A stretch of 12,587 bases of DNA from JBQCHF01 sp051953655 (GTDB lineage Bacteria; Actinomycetota; Actinomycetes; Motilibacterales; Motilibacteraceae). The notes beneath the pieces were generated by a model that did no database searches, was not told where the DNA came from, and saw only the letters and a list, made by a program, of their open reading frames with translations. Positions 1 to 5,841 of this stretch are shown piece by piece (the stretch's first letter is position 1; each line of letters opens with the position of its first letter). Location of the stretch: NCBI GenBank assembly GCA_051953655.1, contig JBQCIO010000231.1, positions 1 to 12,587 on the forward strand, in the 5' to 3' direction. The translations under genes were made by a program, and so were the position numbers.

Positions 1-50
1 GGGGGGGGGGGGGGGGCGGCGGCGGGGCCCCCCGCCCCTCAGTTCGTTTC
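1..50. other. G-homopolymer and GC-only window edge
   Basis: The first 16 bases are all G, followed by a short CGG-repeat and a C-rich stretch up to about base 39. It lies just downstream of the stop of the leftward protease gene. Read on the minus strand, the GGGGCGGGGGG and CCCCGCC-type segments could fold into a GC hairpin and act as a terminator. A pure 16-G run at the exact end is also what two-colour sequencing chemistry leaves at a contig end. I cannot choose between these from the sequence. Confidence 0.4.
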
Positions 51-1976
51 TCACGTCGCGAGCGTCACCGTGATGGCGTAGGTCATCTCACCCCTGATGG
101 AGATCGAGTAGGTATCCGGGCTCAGGGCACCGGTCCACGAGGCCGTGGGCAGCCCGCTCCCGCTGCCCACCTGGACGCCGGAGCTGTTGCTCACCTTGAA
201 GGACCTCGTCGTCGTGGCGGTGTCGTCGGTGAGCTGGACGGTCACCTGACCCGATGTCGGCACTGTGAAGGCGAGCTTGCGCGACCGGCTCGGGTCGAGG
301 TAGCCGCTCCAGCTCGCCAGTTGCTGAGTGGTGGCCGTAGGCGTTGGGCTGGAGGTGATCGATCCCGTCGTCGAGTCACCCGCAAGCGTCACGACGATCG
401 CGTAACTCATCTCGCCGCGGATGGAGATCGTGTACTTCCCCGCCGCGAGATCGCCGCTCCAGGTGGCCGTCGGCAGGCCGCTGGCCGAGCCCACGGTGGT
501 CGACCCGCTCGCCAGCTTGAAGCTACGGGCCGTGGTGGCGGTGCTGTCCGTGAGCTGGACGGTCACCTGGCCTGCGGTGGGAACCGTGAAACCGAGCTTG
601 CGGGACCTTCCCGCCGCAAGGTAACCGGTCCAGGACGCGAGCTGCGTGCTTCCGGTGAGCGTGGACGTGGTCGGGGTGGGACTGGGCGAGCTCGTCGCCG
701 TTGGGGACGAGGTCGGGCTCGGGCTGGACGTCGCTGTCGGGCTCGCCGTCGCAATCGGCGAGGACGTCGAGTACGACCCGTCGACGGTCGCAAGGAACTC
801 GCTGTTAGCGGTGTTCCAGTGCGTGGCCAGGTAGCTGTTGGCCGGCGGGCTCGTGTTGAAGTAGTCGTCCTTGCCGCAGTCGAAGGTGTACTCGTTCGAC
901 GACGCGCACGGGTAGGTCAGGGTCGCACCGGAGCCGTCGTTGTAGCACATGCGGTCGTACTCGTCGGTGCAGTGCCAGGCGCCGTTGGAGTGCGGGGCCG
1001 ACAGCTGGACCGAGCCCAGCATGTGGGAGATCTCGTGCGCCTCCACCGAGGCACTCTGGCCCCAGCAGCCAGCGTCGACTCGACCGAAGGTCGGGCCCAC
1101 GTTGTTCTTGTTGGTCAGGCCCGGGGTGTCGTCCCCGACCACGTTGGAGATCCCGCAGTAGACGCCGGCGTCGGTCCACACCAGGTACTTGCGGTCGCTG
1201 CGGGTGAAGCCGAGAGCCCGCAGCTCGCTCTTGGTGTTGCCGAACGAGTCGTCGCCCGTGGTCGAGAGAACGACGTGGTCGACGACCAGCTTGCAGTCCG
1301 GCGTCGTCAGCCAGCGCAGGTGCCGGATGCCACCGGTCGCCTTGGCGGAGTCCGCGAAGGCCTTGTCGGCGTTGGCCGCGTACCCGGCGATGAGCGGGGC
1401 CACAGTGCCGAACCGGTCGGTCCGGTCGGACGCTACGGCGTAGATGGCCTCGACCCGCTTGCCGTCCGAACCGGTGCCGTAACAGGGCACCTGGCCGGAG
1501 GATCCCGAGGTGGAGGTGCCGGAGATCGTCCCCGCCACCTCCGCCTCGGCGACGTCCTGGGCTCGCTGCTCGAGCTGGTCGACGCTAGGCACCTTGGTGA
1601 CGTCCACACCCGCGGGGGCGGGGTCCGGCCCGTGCGAGCAGGGCGTCGCCGACGTGTCCCCCTGGATGCCCACGCTCCCCTTGCACTCGCTGTCCTGCAC
1701 CAGTCCCTGGTACACGAGCCCGGAGGCCGCGTGGTCCACGACCTTGAGCGGTCGCTTTGTGAGGCTCGGACCGCCCTTGTGCGAGACGACGGTCTCGCCC
1801 GTGGCGTAGGCAGCACGGCCCGCGTGTCGGCCTGCTCCGCGCTCCTGTGCTCCCGCGGAGGACACCAGGCCGAACGTGGCCGCGGTAACGGCCATCACAC
1901 ACAGACCCACGAGCCAGCTCACCGGGATCCTTGACAGCCGGGCCACCTCAGCGGACGGAGGTCGTCTGCGGGACAT
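51..1976 (-). CDS. secreted zinc metalloprotease (metzincin-like) with tandem C-terminal beta domains
   Basis: Probable exported zinc endopeptidase of 641 aa. An AAGGAGT ribosome-binding site sits just before the ATG at 1976, which favours this start over an in-frame start 15 codons upstream. Residues 1 to about 43 form a signal peptide: Arg-rich N-region, hydrophobic core, and an SSAGA-Q type cleavage region. The catalytic motif HEISHMLG is at residues 314-321, with a further His at 329 (APH) and a downstream DRMCY that resembles a metzincin Met-turn. The spacing to the third His is longer than the classical HExxHxxGxxH, so the third ligand is uncertain. Several Cys in the catalytic part suit an extracytoplasmic disulfide protein. 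A Ser/Thr/Pro linker (about 405-443) leads to two similar ~88-residue domains (about 444-529 and 552-641) resembling pre-peptidase C-terminal (PPC) beta domains. Protease assignment is from motifs. The substrate is unknown, and with no anchor it is probably released. Confidence 0.8.
   Translation of the reverse strand: MSRRRPPSAEVARLSRIPVSWLVGLCVMAVTAATFGLVSSAGAQERGAGRHAGRAAYATGETVVSHKGGPSLTKRPLKVVDHAASGLVYQGLVQDSECKGSVGIQGDTSATPCSHGPDPAPAGVDVTKVPSVDQLEQRAQDVAEAEVAGTISGTSTSGSSGQVPCYGTGSDGKRVEAIYAVASDRTDRFGTVAPLIAGYAANADKAFADSAKATGGIRHLRWLTTPDCKLVVDHVVLSTTGDDSFGNTKSELRALGFTRSDRKYLVWTDAGVYCGISNVVGDDTPGLTNKNNVGPTFGRVDAGCWGQSASVEAHEISHMLGSVQLSAPHSNGAWHCTDEYDRMCYNDGSGATLTYPCASSNEYTFDCGKDDYFNTSPPANSYLATHWNTANSEFLATVDGSYSTSSPIATASPTATSSPSPTSSPTATSSPSPTPTTSTLTGSTQLASWTGYLAAGRSRKLGFTVPTAGQVTVQLTDSTATTARSFKLASGSTTVGSASGLPTATWSGDLAAGKYTISIRGEMSYAIVVTLAGDSTTGSITSSPTPTATTQQLASWSGYLDPSRSRKLAFTVPTSGQVTVQLTDDTATTTRSFKVSNSSGVQVGSGSGLPTASWTGALSPDTYSISIRGEMTYAITVTLAT
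54..645 (-). repeat. tandem ~88-residue domain repeat inside the protease gene
   Basis: Two copies of one domain occupy about 390-645 and 54-322. Both start with QLASW(T/S)GYL, then share SRKL(G/A)FTVPT, GQVTVQLTD, TATT(A/T)RSFK, GLPTA(T/S)W and SIRGEM(S/T)YAI in the same order. The DNA is visibly similar as well, for example both encode the GTCACCTG / CCGTGAGCTGGACGGTCACC region. A short Thr/Ser/Pro linker separates the copies. This looks like an internal duplication of a PPC-like C-terminal domain. Confidence 0.85.
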
Positions 1977-1980
1977 CGAT

Positions 1981-1987
1981 ACTCCTT
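1981..1987 (-). promoter_or_regulatory. ribosome-binding site of the protease gene
   Basis: On the minus strand this reads AAGGAGT, four bases before the ATG at 1976. It is a near-perfect Shine-Dalgarno sequence and is the reason for choosing this start over the upstream in-frame start near 2021. Confidence 0.8.
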
Positions 1988-2233
1988 GGAAGGGGGACTG
2001 CTGGGGGTTTCGACACAGCACTCGACCGCTGTCGAGAGCCGATCGGGTGAGGCCGCCTCCTTACGCGCGTCACCTCAAGCCGTGTCGCTGGCTGCGACGC
2101 GTAGACGACTCCTGACGGACGAGGTCTGCTGGTGTTCTCGACAGGTGTCCTCGGAGCACCGAATAGGCCTTTGGACCCACCGATCGGGTGACGCTGTGTG
2201 AACGTCTGCTGGAGAAGTGCCTTTTGGGCGACT

Positions 2234-2261
2234 ACGGATACGGCACACTGTCCGTGTCCGT
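2234..2261. promoter_or_regulatory. inverted repeat upstream of the dehydrogenase
   Basis: Arms ACGGATACGG (2234-2243) and CCGTGTCCGT (2252-2261) are complementary at 9 of 10 positions, the exception being a G-T wobble, with 8 bases between. The element ends 27 bases before the GTG start. It could be an operator for a dimeric repressor or a hairpin in the mRNA leader. The sequence does not decide which. Confidence 0.4.
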
Positions 2262-2288
2262 CAGAGCACCCAGTGGGGGGATCAAGCA

Positions 2289-3593
2289 GTGGACGTCCAG
2301 ACGCTCCGGGAGCGCATCGGCTCCTGCACCGCGACCGTCGGCGTGGTCGGCCAGGGCTACGTCGGCCTGTCGGTCGCGGCCGGCGCCGCGATCGCCGGCA
2401 TGACCGTGCACGCGGTCGACGTCGACGCCGAGCGGATCGCCGGCCTGGCGCAGGGCCGGTGCATCGTCCCGGGCGTGGACGAGGAGCAGTTCTCCCTCGC
2501 CTTCGACACCGGCCGGCTGCTGTTCAGCACCGACACCAGCGGCCTGGCCGACTGCGACGTCGTGCTGATCTGCGTGCCGACGCCGGTCATCGAGCACCGG
2601 CCGGACCTGTCCTTCGTCGAGTCCGCCGGGCGGGCGGTGGCCGAGCGGCTCACCGCCGACACCCTGGTCATCCTCGAGTCCACGACTTACCCGGGCACGA
2701 CGGAGAACCTGCTGCGCCCGCTGCTGGAGGCGAACGGGCTGGTGGCCGGGCAGGACTTCGCCCTGGCCTACTCCCCCGAGCGCATAGACCCGGGCAACGT
2801 GAAGTACGGGCTGCGGAACACCCCGCGGGTGGTCGGCGGCATGAACGCGGACTCCACCGAGTTGGCAGGCCTGTTCTACGGGCAGGTCGTGGACGAGGTG
2901 GAGCTGCTCTCCAGCACACGCGCCGCAGAGATGGCCAAGCTGCTCGAGAACACCTTCCGGATGGTCAACATCGCGCTGGTCAACGAGCTGGCCACCATCT
3001 GCGCCGAGCAGGACATCGACGTCTGGGAGGTCATCCGGGCCGCGGCCACCAAGCCGTTCGGCTTCATGCCGTTCTACCCGGGACCCGGCGTCGGCGGGCA
3101 CTGCATCCCGCTGGACCCGACCTACCTGGCCTGGCAGTCCCGCCGCGACACCGGCCGGCCGTTCCGGCTGGTCGAGACCGCGCAGGACATCAACGCCTCG
3201 ATGCCCGAGCACGTCACCGCGCGGGTGGTCAGCGTGCTCAACGACAACGGCATCGCGCTGCGCGGGGCCAAGGTGCTCGCGCTGGGCGTCACCTACAAGC
3301 CGGACGTGGGCGACCTGCGCGAGTCCGCGGCCATCGAGGTGATCGCCAAGCTGGTCCGCAAGGGCGCCCAGGTCGCCTTCCACGACCCCTTCGTGGACCG
3401 GATCGACGAGCACGGCGTAGTTCTGGACCGCACCGAGCTCACCGACGAGGCCCTCGGCGGCGCGGACATCGTCGTCGTGCTCACCCCGCACAGCAGCTAC
3501 GAGTTCGACCGGGTCGTTGCGGGCGCCTCGCTCGTCTTCGACGCCCGCAACGCCATCGGCGTGCGCGGAGAGTCACGGGTCGTCACGCTCTAG
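2289..3593 (+). CDS. nucleotide-sugar 6-dehydrogenase (UDP-GlcNAc/UDP-glucose dehydrogenase family)
   Basis: NAD-dependent oxidation of a UDP-sugar (UDP-N-acetylglucosamine, UDP-ManNAc or UDP-glucose) to the uronic acid, giving donors for acidic polysaccharide. Length 434 aa from the GTG at 2289, which follows a GGGGGG ribosome-binding site. An in-frame GTG at 2217 would add 24 residues that do not resemble the family. The N-terminal Rossmann motif GQGYVG is at 21-26. A CVPTP segment and the YSPERIDPGN signature follow. The catalytic Cys is C272 in GPGVGGHCIPLDP. The C-terminal domain has LGVTYKPDVGDLRES and the HDPF segment. The GGHCIPLDP context and overall length look closer to the WbpA/UDP-GlcNAc 6-dehydrogenase branch than to classical UGDH (Ugd), but the substrate cannot be fixed by eye. 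No glycosyltransferase lies beside it. A terminator hairpin begins at the base after its stop, so it is probably monocistronic. Confidence 0.9.
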   Translation: MDVQTLRERIGSCTATVGVVGQGYVGLSVAAGAAIAGMTVHAVDVDAERIAGLAQGRCIVPGVDEEQFSLAFDTGRLLFSTDTSGLADCDVVLICVPTPVIEHRPDLSFVESAGRAVAERLTADTLVILESTTYPGTTENLLRPLLEANGLVAGQDFALAYSPERIDPGNVKYGLRNTPRVVGGMNADSTELAGLFYGQVVDEVELLSSTRAAEMAKLLENTFRMVNIALVNELATICAEQDIDVWEVIRAAATKPFGFMPFYPGPGVGGHCIPLDPTYLAWQSRRDTGRPFRLVETAQDINASMPEHVTARVVSVLNDNGIALRGAKVLALGVTYKPDVGDLRESAAIEVIAKLVRKGAQVAFHDPFVDRIDEHGVVLDRTELTDEALGGADIVVVLTPHSSYEFDRVVAGASLVFDARNAIGVRGESRVVTL

Positions 3594-3624
3594 CAGGTGC
3601 GACTCGCCCATTCGGGCGCACCTG
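3594..3624 (+). terminator. hairpin terminator after the dehydrogenase
   Basis: CAGGTGCG (3594-3601) pairs perfectly with CGCACCTG (3617-3624), and an inner CCC/GGG stem closes around ATTC. It starts immediately after the TAG stop. There is no T tract, as is common for actinobacterial terminators. Confidence 0.65.
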
Positions 3625-3669
3625 TGCGATCACACTGGGCAACCGCTGCACGATCTGGCAGAGTGCTCC

Positions 3670-3675
3670 TACAGT
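3670..3675 (+). promoter_or_regulatory. possible -10 element for the LPRTG protein gene
   Basis: TACAGT fits the TAnnnT -10 pattern and lies between the preceding terminator and the ribosome-binding site. A weak CTGCAC lies 18 bases upstream. The predicted transcript would begin near 3682 with a very short leader, so this is tentative. Confidence 0.3.
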
Positions 3676-3680
3676 CTGTC

Positions 3681-3689
3681 GGGAGGGGA
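3681..3689 (+). promoter_or_regulatory. ribosome-binding site shared in sequence with the next gene
   Basis: GGGAGGGGA stands five bases before the ATG at 3695. The identical nonamer stands at 4336-4344 before the neighbouring Tat gene. Confidence 0.65.
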
Positions 3690-3694
3690 CCGGA

Positions 3695-4147
3695 ATGGGC
3701 GTCGAGACGCAGCGCGGGCAGTCGGACCAGCAGGGTCTGGACCGCCGCGACCTGCTGCGCCGGGCGGCGACGTTCACCGTCGCCACCGCCTGGGCCGTCC
3801 CTGTGGTGCAGACGCTCGGCCCGGCTGCCCTGGCCGCTGACGGGTCCCCCGGCCCCACCACCGGTGGCGGCGGCAACGGGGGCGAGGTCGACAACGGCGG
3901 CGGTAGCCAGGGCGGCGGCGAGCAGGGCGGCGGTCAGCAGCCCGGCACCGGAACGCAGAAGCCGCCGACCGTCGTCGAGGGCGAGAAGTTCGAGCGCGGC
4001 GGCCTGCCGCGCACCGGCACCGACGCCGCGGCCATGACCGCCGCGGCCGTCGCGCTCACCGCCGGCGGGGCGGCCGCCTACGCCGCGGCCAGAAAGCGGC
4101 AGCAGGGCGAGGACGGCGACGCCGCCCCGCGGCACGCCGCCCCCTGA
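3695..4147 (+). CDS. Tat-exported, sortase-anchored (LPRTG) Gly-rich surface protein
   Basis: Small cell-envelope protein of 150 aa; the function of its mature part is unknown. The ATG at 3695 follows a GGGAGGGGA ribosome-binding site. A twin-arginine signal (R17-R18 in DRRDLLRR) leads into a hydrophobic stretch with WAVPVVQTLG and probable cleavage after ALA at about residue 47. The mature N-part is low-complexity Gly/Gln/Asn (about 50-85), then a short TVVEGEKFERG segment. A C-terminal LPRTG motif (104-108) follows, with a ~19-residue Ala-rich hydrophobic segment and the basic cluster ARKRQ. That arrangement is a sortase sorting signal, although the tail after the basic cluster is longer than usual. 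I infer Tat export, then covalent attachment to peptidoglycan or retention as a membrane-anchored stalk. No sortase gene is in the window. The leader closely matches that of the next gene. Confidence 0.8.
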   Translation: MGVETQRGQSDQQGLDRRDLLRRAATFTVATAWAVPVVQTLGPAALAADGSPGPTTGGGGNGGEVDNGGGSQGGGEQGGGQQPGTGTQKPPTVVEGEKFERGGLPRTGTDAAAMTAAAVALTAGGAAAYAAARKRQQGEDGDAAPRHAAP

Positions 4148-4167
4148 GGCACCACTCACCAGATCGT

Positions 4168-4195
4168 CCGGAGCCCGGCAGTCGCCGGGCTCCGG
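4168..4195 (+). terminator. strong hairpin terminator after the LPRTG gene
   Basis: CCGGAGCCCGGC (4168-4179) and GCCGGGCTCCGG (4184-4195) form a perfect 12-bp stem with an AGTC loop, 20 bases after the stop. There is no T tract. Confidence 0.75.
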
Positions 4196-4200
4196 GTCAT

Positions 4201-4246
4201 CGGTGCGCCTTCGACGTCCCACCTCTTGGACGCCGACCGCGCACCG
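4201..4246 (+). other. 46-base imperfect hairpin between the two Tat genes
   Basis: CGGTGCGC (4201-4208) pairs perfectly with GCGCACCG (4239-4246). Inside it, TCG (4211-4213) pairs with CGA (4234-4236) and CGTCC (4215-4219) with GGACG (4228-4232), leaving an 8-base CACCTCTT loop. In all, 16 of 19 stem positions pair. It follows the 12-bp terminator by five bases, so it may be a second terminator. It may instead be a leader structure of the next gene or a small structured RNA. Confidence 0.5.
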
Positions 4247-4335
4247 GTGTGCACCGCAGCACCAGCTCATCTCCAGCACCTCAGCGAGGGATCGAGGCAC
4301 CACCGCACAACCACATATCCGCTGTTGCCCTTTCG

Positions 4336-4344
4336 GGGAGGGGA
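4336..4344 (+). promoter_or_regulatory. ribosome-binding site of the Cys-rich Tat protein
   Basis: GGGAGGGGA lies three bases before the ATG at 4348. Together with the Tat motif that begins just after that ATG, it excludes the in-frame upstream start at 4249, which would put 33 extra residues before the signal peptide. Confidence 0.65.
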
Positions 4345-4347
4345 ACG

Positions 4348-5007
4348 ATGAACGACGAGCCCAACGTCGGGCTGAACCGACGCGACCTCTTGCGCCGTAC
4401 CGCTCTGGTCGGCGGCGCCGTGGTCTGGACGACACCGGTCGTGCAGAGCCTCGGCGGCGTGGCCCTGGCCGCCACCGGTACCGCCGCCGGCGGCTCAACG
4501 CAGGACGACTGCGAGCCGGAGCTCTACTGCTGGCTCGAGTGGCTGAGCCAGATCTTCTGCATCAAGTGGACCCGCGACGCCCGGCGGATCGACTTCGCCA
4601 GCGCCAGCAACCTCAGCCGTGGCGTGCGTGAGAACTCCGGCTTCTTCGATGGGTTCTCGAGCATCTACAGCAGCTTCCGCTACGGCTCCGGGCGGCTGGA
4701 CTCGTCCATCGGCTGCACCAGCACCGGTCGCGGACTGCAACTGTCCCTGCCGCGGGAGTGCTCACTGAAGGCCTGGTTCCTGTGCTCATACCCCACCGAC
4801 TGCGAACCGGGCACCCCGCCGCAGCCGGACTGCCACTGGACCCAGGCTCCCGCCGAGCACACGAGCGACCGGAGCGGACGACAGAGCCGCAGCCTGCTGG
4901 CCGCCCCACAGCTCGCCGCTCCGCTCGCCACCGACACCGGTTCTGTCGACCGTTACGGACCGGCGCTCCCGACGTCGTCGAGCGTCTGCGACTTCACCTT
5001 CGCCTGA
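4348..5007 (+). CDS. Tat-exported cysteine-rich protein of unknown function
   Basis: I do not recognise a domain in this 219-aa protein. Its twin-arginine leader (R11-R12 in NRRDLLRR, then WTTPVVQSLGG and VALA-A) predicts Tat export with cleavage after about residue 41. This leader is nearly the same as that of the gene just upstream, while the mature parts are unrelated. The mature region has nine Cys (55, 61, 71, 123, 138, 146, 152, 162, 214), an odd number. A short internal echo occurs, DCEPELYCW (54-62) and DCEP...DCHW (151-164). The segment from 75 to 118 is rich in Ser, Arg, Phe and Tyr and lacks Cys. The C-terminal 50 residues are low-complexity, ending in CDFTFA. There is no LPXTG motif or C-terminal membrane segment, so it should be released or bound non-covalently. 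Tat use could mean folding or cofactor loading before export. It is a single-gene unit between two hairpins. The reading frame is credible; the function is unknown. Confidence 0.7.
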   Translation: MNDEPNVGLNRRDLLRRTALVGGAVVWTTPVVQSLGGVALAATGTAAGGSTQDDCEPELYCWLEWLSQIFCIKWTRDARRIDFASASNLSRGVRENSGFFDGFSSIYSSFRYGSGRLDSSIGCTSTGRGLQLSLPRECSLKAWFLCSYPTDCEPGTPPQPDCHWTQAPAEHTSDRSGRQSRSLLAAPQLAAPLATDTGSVDRYGPALPTSSSVCDFTFA

Positions 5008-5029
5008 CGGCGTCGCACCCACCGCACCA

Positions 5030-5070
5030 GGAGCCGGTCCCCTGCCCCACCCGGGCCGGGGACCGGCTCC
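5030..5070 (+). terminator. strong hairpin terminator after the Cys-rich gene
   Basis: GGAGCCGGTCCCC (5030-5042) and GGGGACCGGCTCC (5058-5070) make a perfect 13-bp stem around a 15-base loop, 22 bases after the stop. Confidence 0.75.
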
Positions 5071-5090
5071 GCTCCGGGCCGTGCGTCCCC

Positions 5091-5096
5091 TAGCCT
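5091..5096 (+). promoter_or_regulatory. -10 element for a leaderless transcript
   Basis: TAGCCT matches TAnnnT and ends exactly seven bases before the GTG at 5104, so transcription is expected to begin at or next to the start codon. No Shine-Dalgarno sequence precedes this GTG. No -35 match is visible. The same geometry occurs at 6671-6684. Confidence 0.5.
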
Positions 5097-5103
5097 GCTC
5101 GCC

Positions 5104-5823
5104 GTGGATCACACCTCCGCCCTGCCCGGGCTCGACGAGCTCGCCACCAGCACCGAGCACCTGCTCACCACCGTCCGCGAGCTCGACGAGCAGGCCCTGC
5201 GCGGGCCGTCGCTGCTGCCCGGCTGGAGCCGAGCCCACGTGCTCGGGCACCTGGTCGGCAACGCCCACGGCATGGTCCGCCTCGCGCACTGGGCGGCCAC
5301 CGGCGAGGAGACGCCGATGTATCCCTCCCGTGAGGCGCGGGACGGCGAGATCGAGCAGCTGGCCCAGCTGCCCTCCGACGAGCTGGCCCGCCAGCTCGAG
5401 CAGACCGCGGCGGCGCTGGCCGAGGCGTTCGCGGCGCTGCCGGACACCGCGGAGGTCCGCACCCGTCCGCTCCGGCTGGGCAGCGGCCGGGAGCTGCTCG
5501 GCGGGCAGCTCGCGTTCGGGCGGGTCCGCGAGCTGGAGATCCACCACGTCGACCTGAACGCCGGCTACACCCCCGCCCACTGGTCGGAGGCCTTCGTGGA
5601 GCGGACCTTCGAGCAGGTCGTGCCGATGTTCCGGGACGAGCGGGAGATGCCGGTGGCCCGGCTGGTCGGCACCACCTCGGGGCGCAGCTGGGACGTCGGC
5701 AGCAGCGGGCCCGAGCTAGTCGGCCCGGACAGCGCGCTGCTGGCCTGGCTGCTGGGCCGTTCCGACGGCGACGGGTTGCGCCCGGACGGCGAGCTCGTGC
5801 CGCCGGCGCCGGCCTGGCTCTGA
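5104..5823 (+). CDS. maleylpyruvate isomerase family mycothiol-dependent enzyme (DinB/MDMPI-like)
   Basis: A 239-aa cytoplasmic protein of the mycothiol-dependent maleylpyruvate isomerase (MDMPI) N-terminal family, a four-helix DinB-like metal-binding fold. These enzymes use mycothiol as thiol cofactor, but most members have no known substrate. The family signature PGWSRAHVLGHLVGNAHG spans residues 39-56, where H49 is the likely metal ligand. RELEIHHVDL (142-151) supplies the second ligand cluster, E143 and H147 or their neighbours. The C-terminal part has GRSWDVG and ends with a short hydrophobic LLAWLLGR segment, as in the family. The GTG at 5104 has no Shine-Dalgarno but is placed seven bases after a TAGCCT box, suggesting leaderless translation. 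The next gene, a glyoxalase II-like hydrolase, follows after 107 bases. That pairing could reflect thiol-adduct metabolism, but this is inference. The specific isomerase reaction should not be assumed. Confidence 0.82.
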   Translation: MDHTSALPGLDELATSTEHLLTTVRELDEQALRGPSLLPGWSRAHVLGHLVGNAHGMVRLAHWAATGEETPMYPSREARDGEIEQLAQLPSDELARQLEQTAAALAEAFAALPDTAEVRTRPLRLGSGRELLGGQLAFGRVRELEIHHVDLNAGYTPAHWSEAFVERTFEQVVPMFRDEREMPVARLVGTTSGRSWDVGSSGPELVGPDSALLAWLLGRSDGDGLRPDGELVPPAPAWL

Positions 5824-5841
5824 CCGCCCCTCCCCCGCGCT

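Larger units (their letters stand above)
1977..2288. promoter_or_regulatory. divergent intergenic region, 312 bases
   Basis: This is the shared upstream region of the leftward protease gene and the rightward dehydrogenase gene, so it must carry both promoters. I see no convincing -10/-35 pair on either strand. It does hold an exact 12-base direct repeat, CCGATCGGGTGA, at 2039-2050 and 2180-2191. It also has a CTCGAC-CGCT-GTCGAG inverted repeat at 2021-2036 and a longer inverted repeat at 2234-2261. No small gene with a convincing start was found; short open frames here lack support. Confidence 0.5.

Noticed and set aside
641..780. A CRISPR-like or satellite repeat in the repetitive GTCGGGCTCG / TCGCCG stretch
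   Set aside because: It encodes the in-frame Ser/Thr/Pro linker of the protease, and the units are irregular with no spacers.
321..1934. A 537-codon plus-strand frame opposite the protease
   Set aside because: Its composition is Arg/Gly/Val-rich with no domain. The opposite strand has a signal peptide, a zinc motif, a linker and a clear ribosome-binding site.
2171..2199. TTGGAC as a -35 box for the dehydrogenase
   Set aside because: No TAnnnT-like -10 lies 16-19 bases downstream, so it cannot be supported as a promoter.
2217..2288. Upstream GTG extension of the dehydrogenase
   Set aside because: The 24 added residues are Arg-rich and unlike the family N-terminus, and they overlap the inverted repeat at 2234-2261. 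The GTG at 2289 has its own GGGGGG site and leads straight into the Rossmann fold.
2232..3491. A 419-codon minus-strand frame opposite the dehydrogenase
   Set aside because: It shows no family features and covers only a recognised gene, so it is a GC-driven shadow.
4148..4347. A riboswitch (for example a c-di-AMP ydaO-type element) in the gap between the Tat genes
   Set aside because: The gap has two hairpins but none of the conserved ydaO sequence blocks that I can recall. Only the hairpins themselves are reported.
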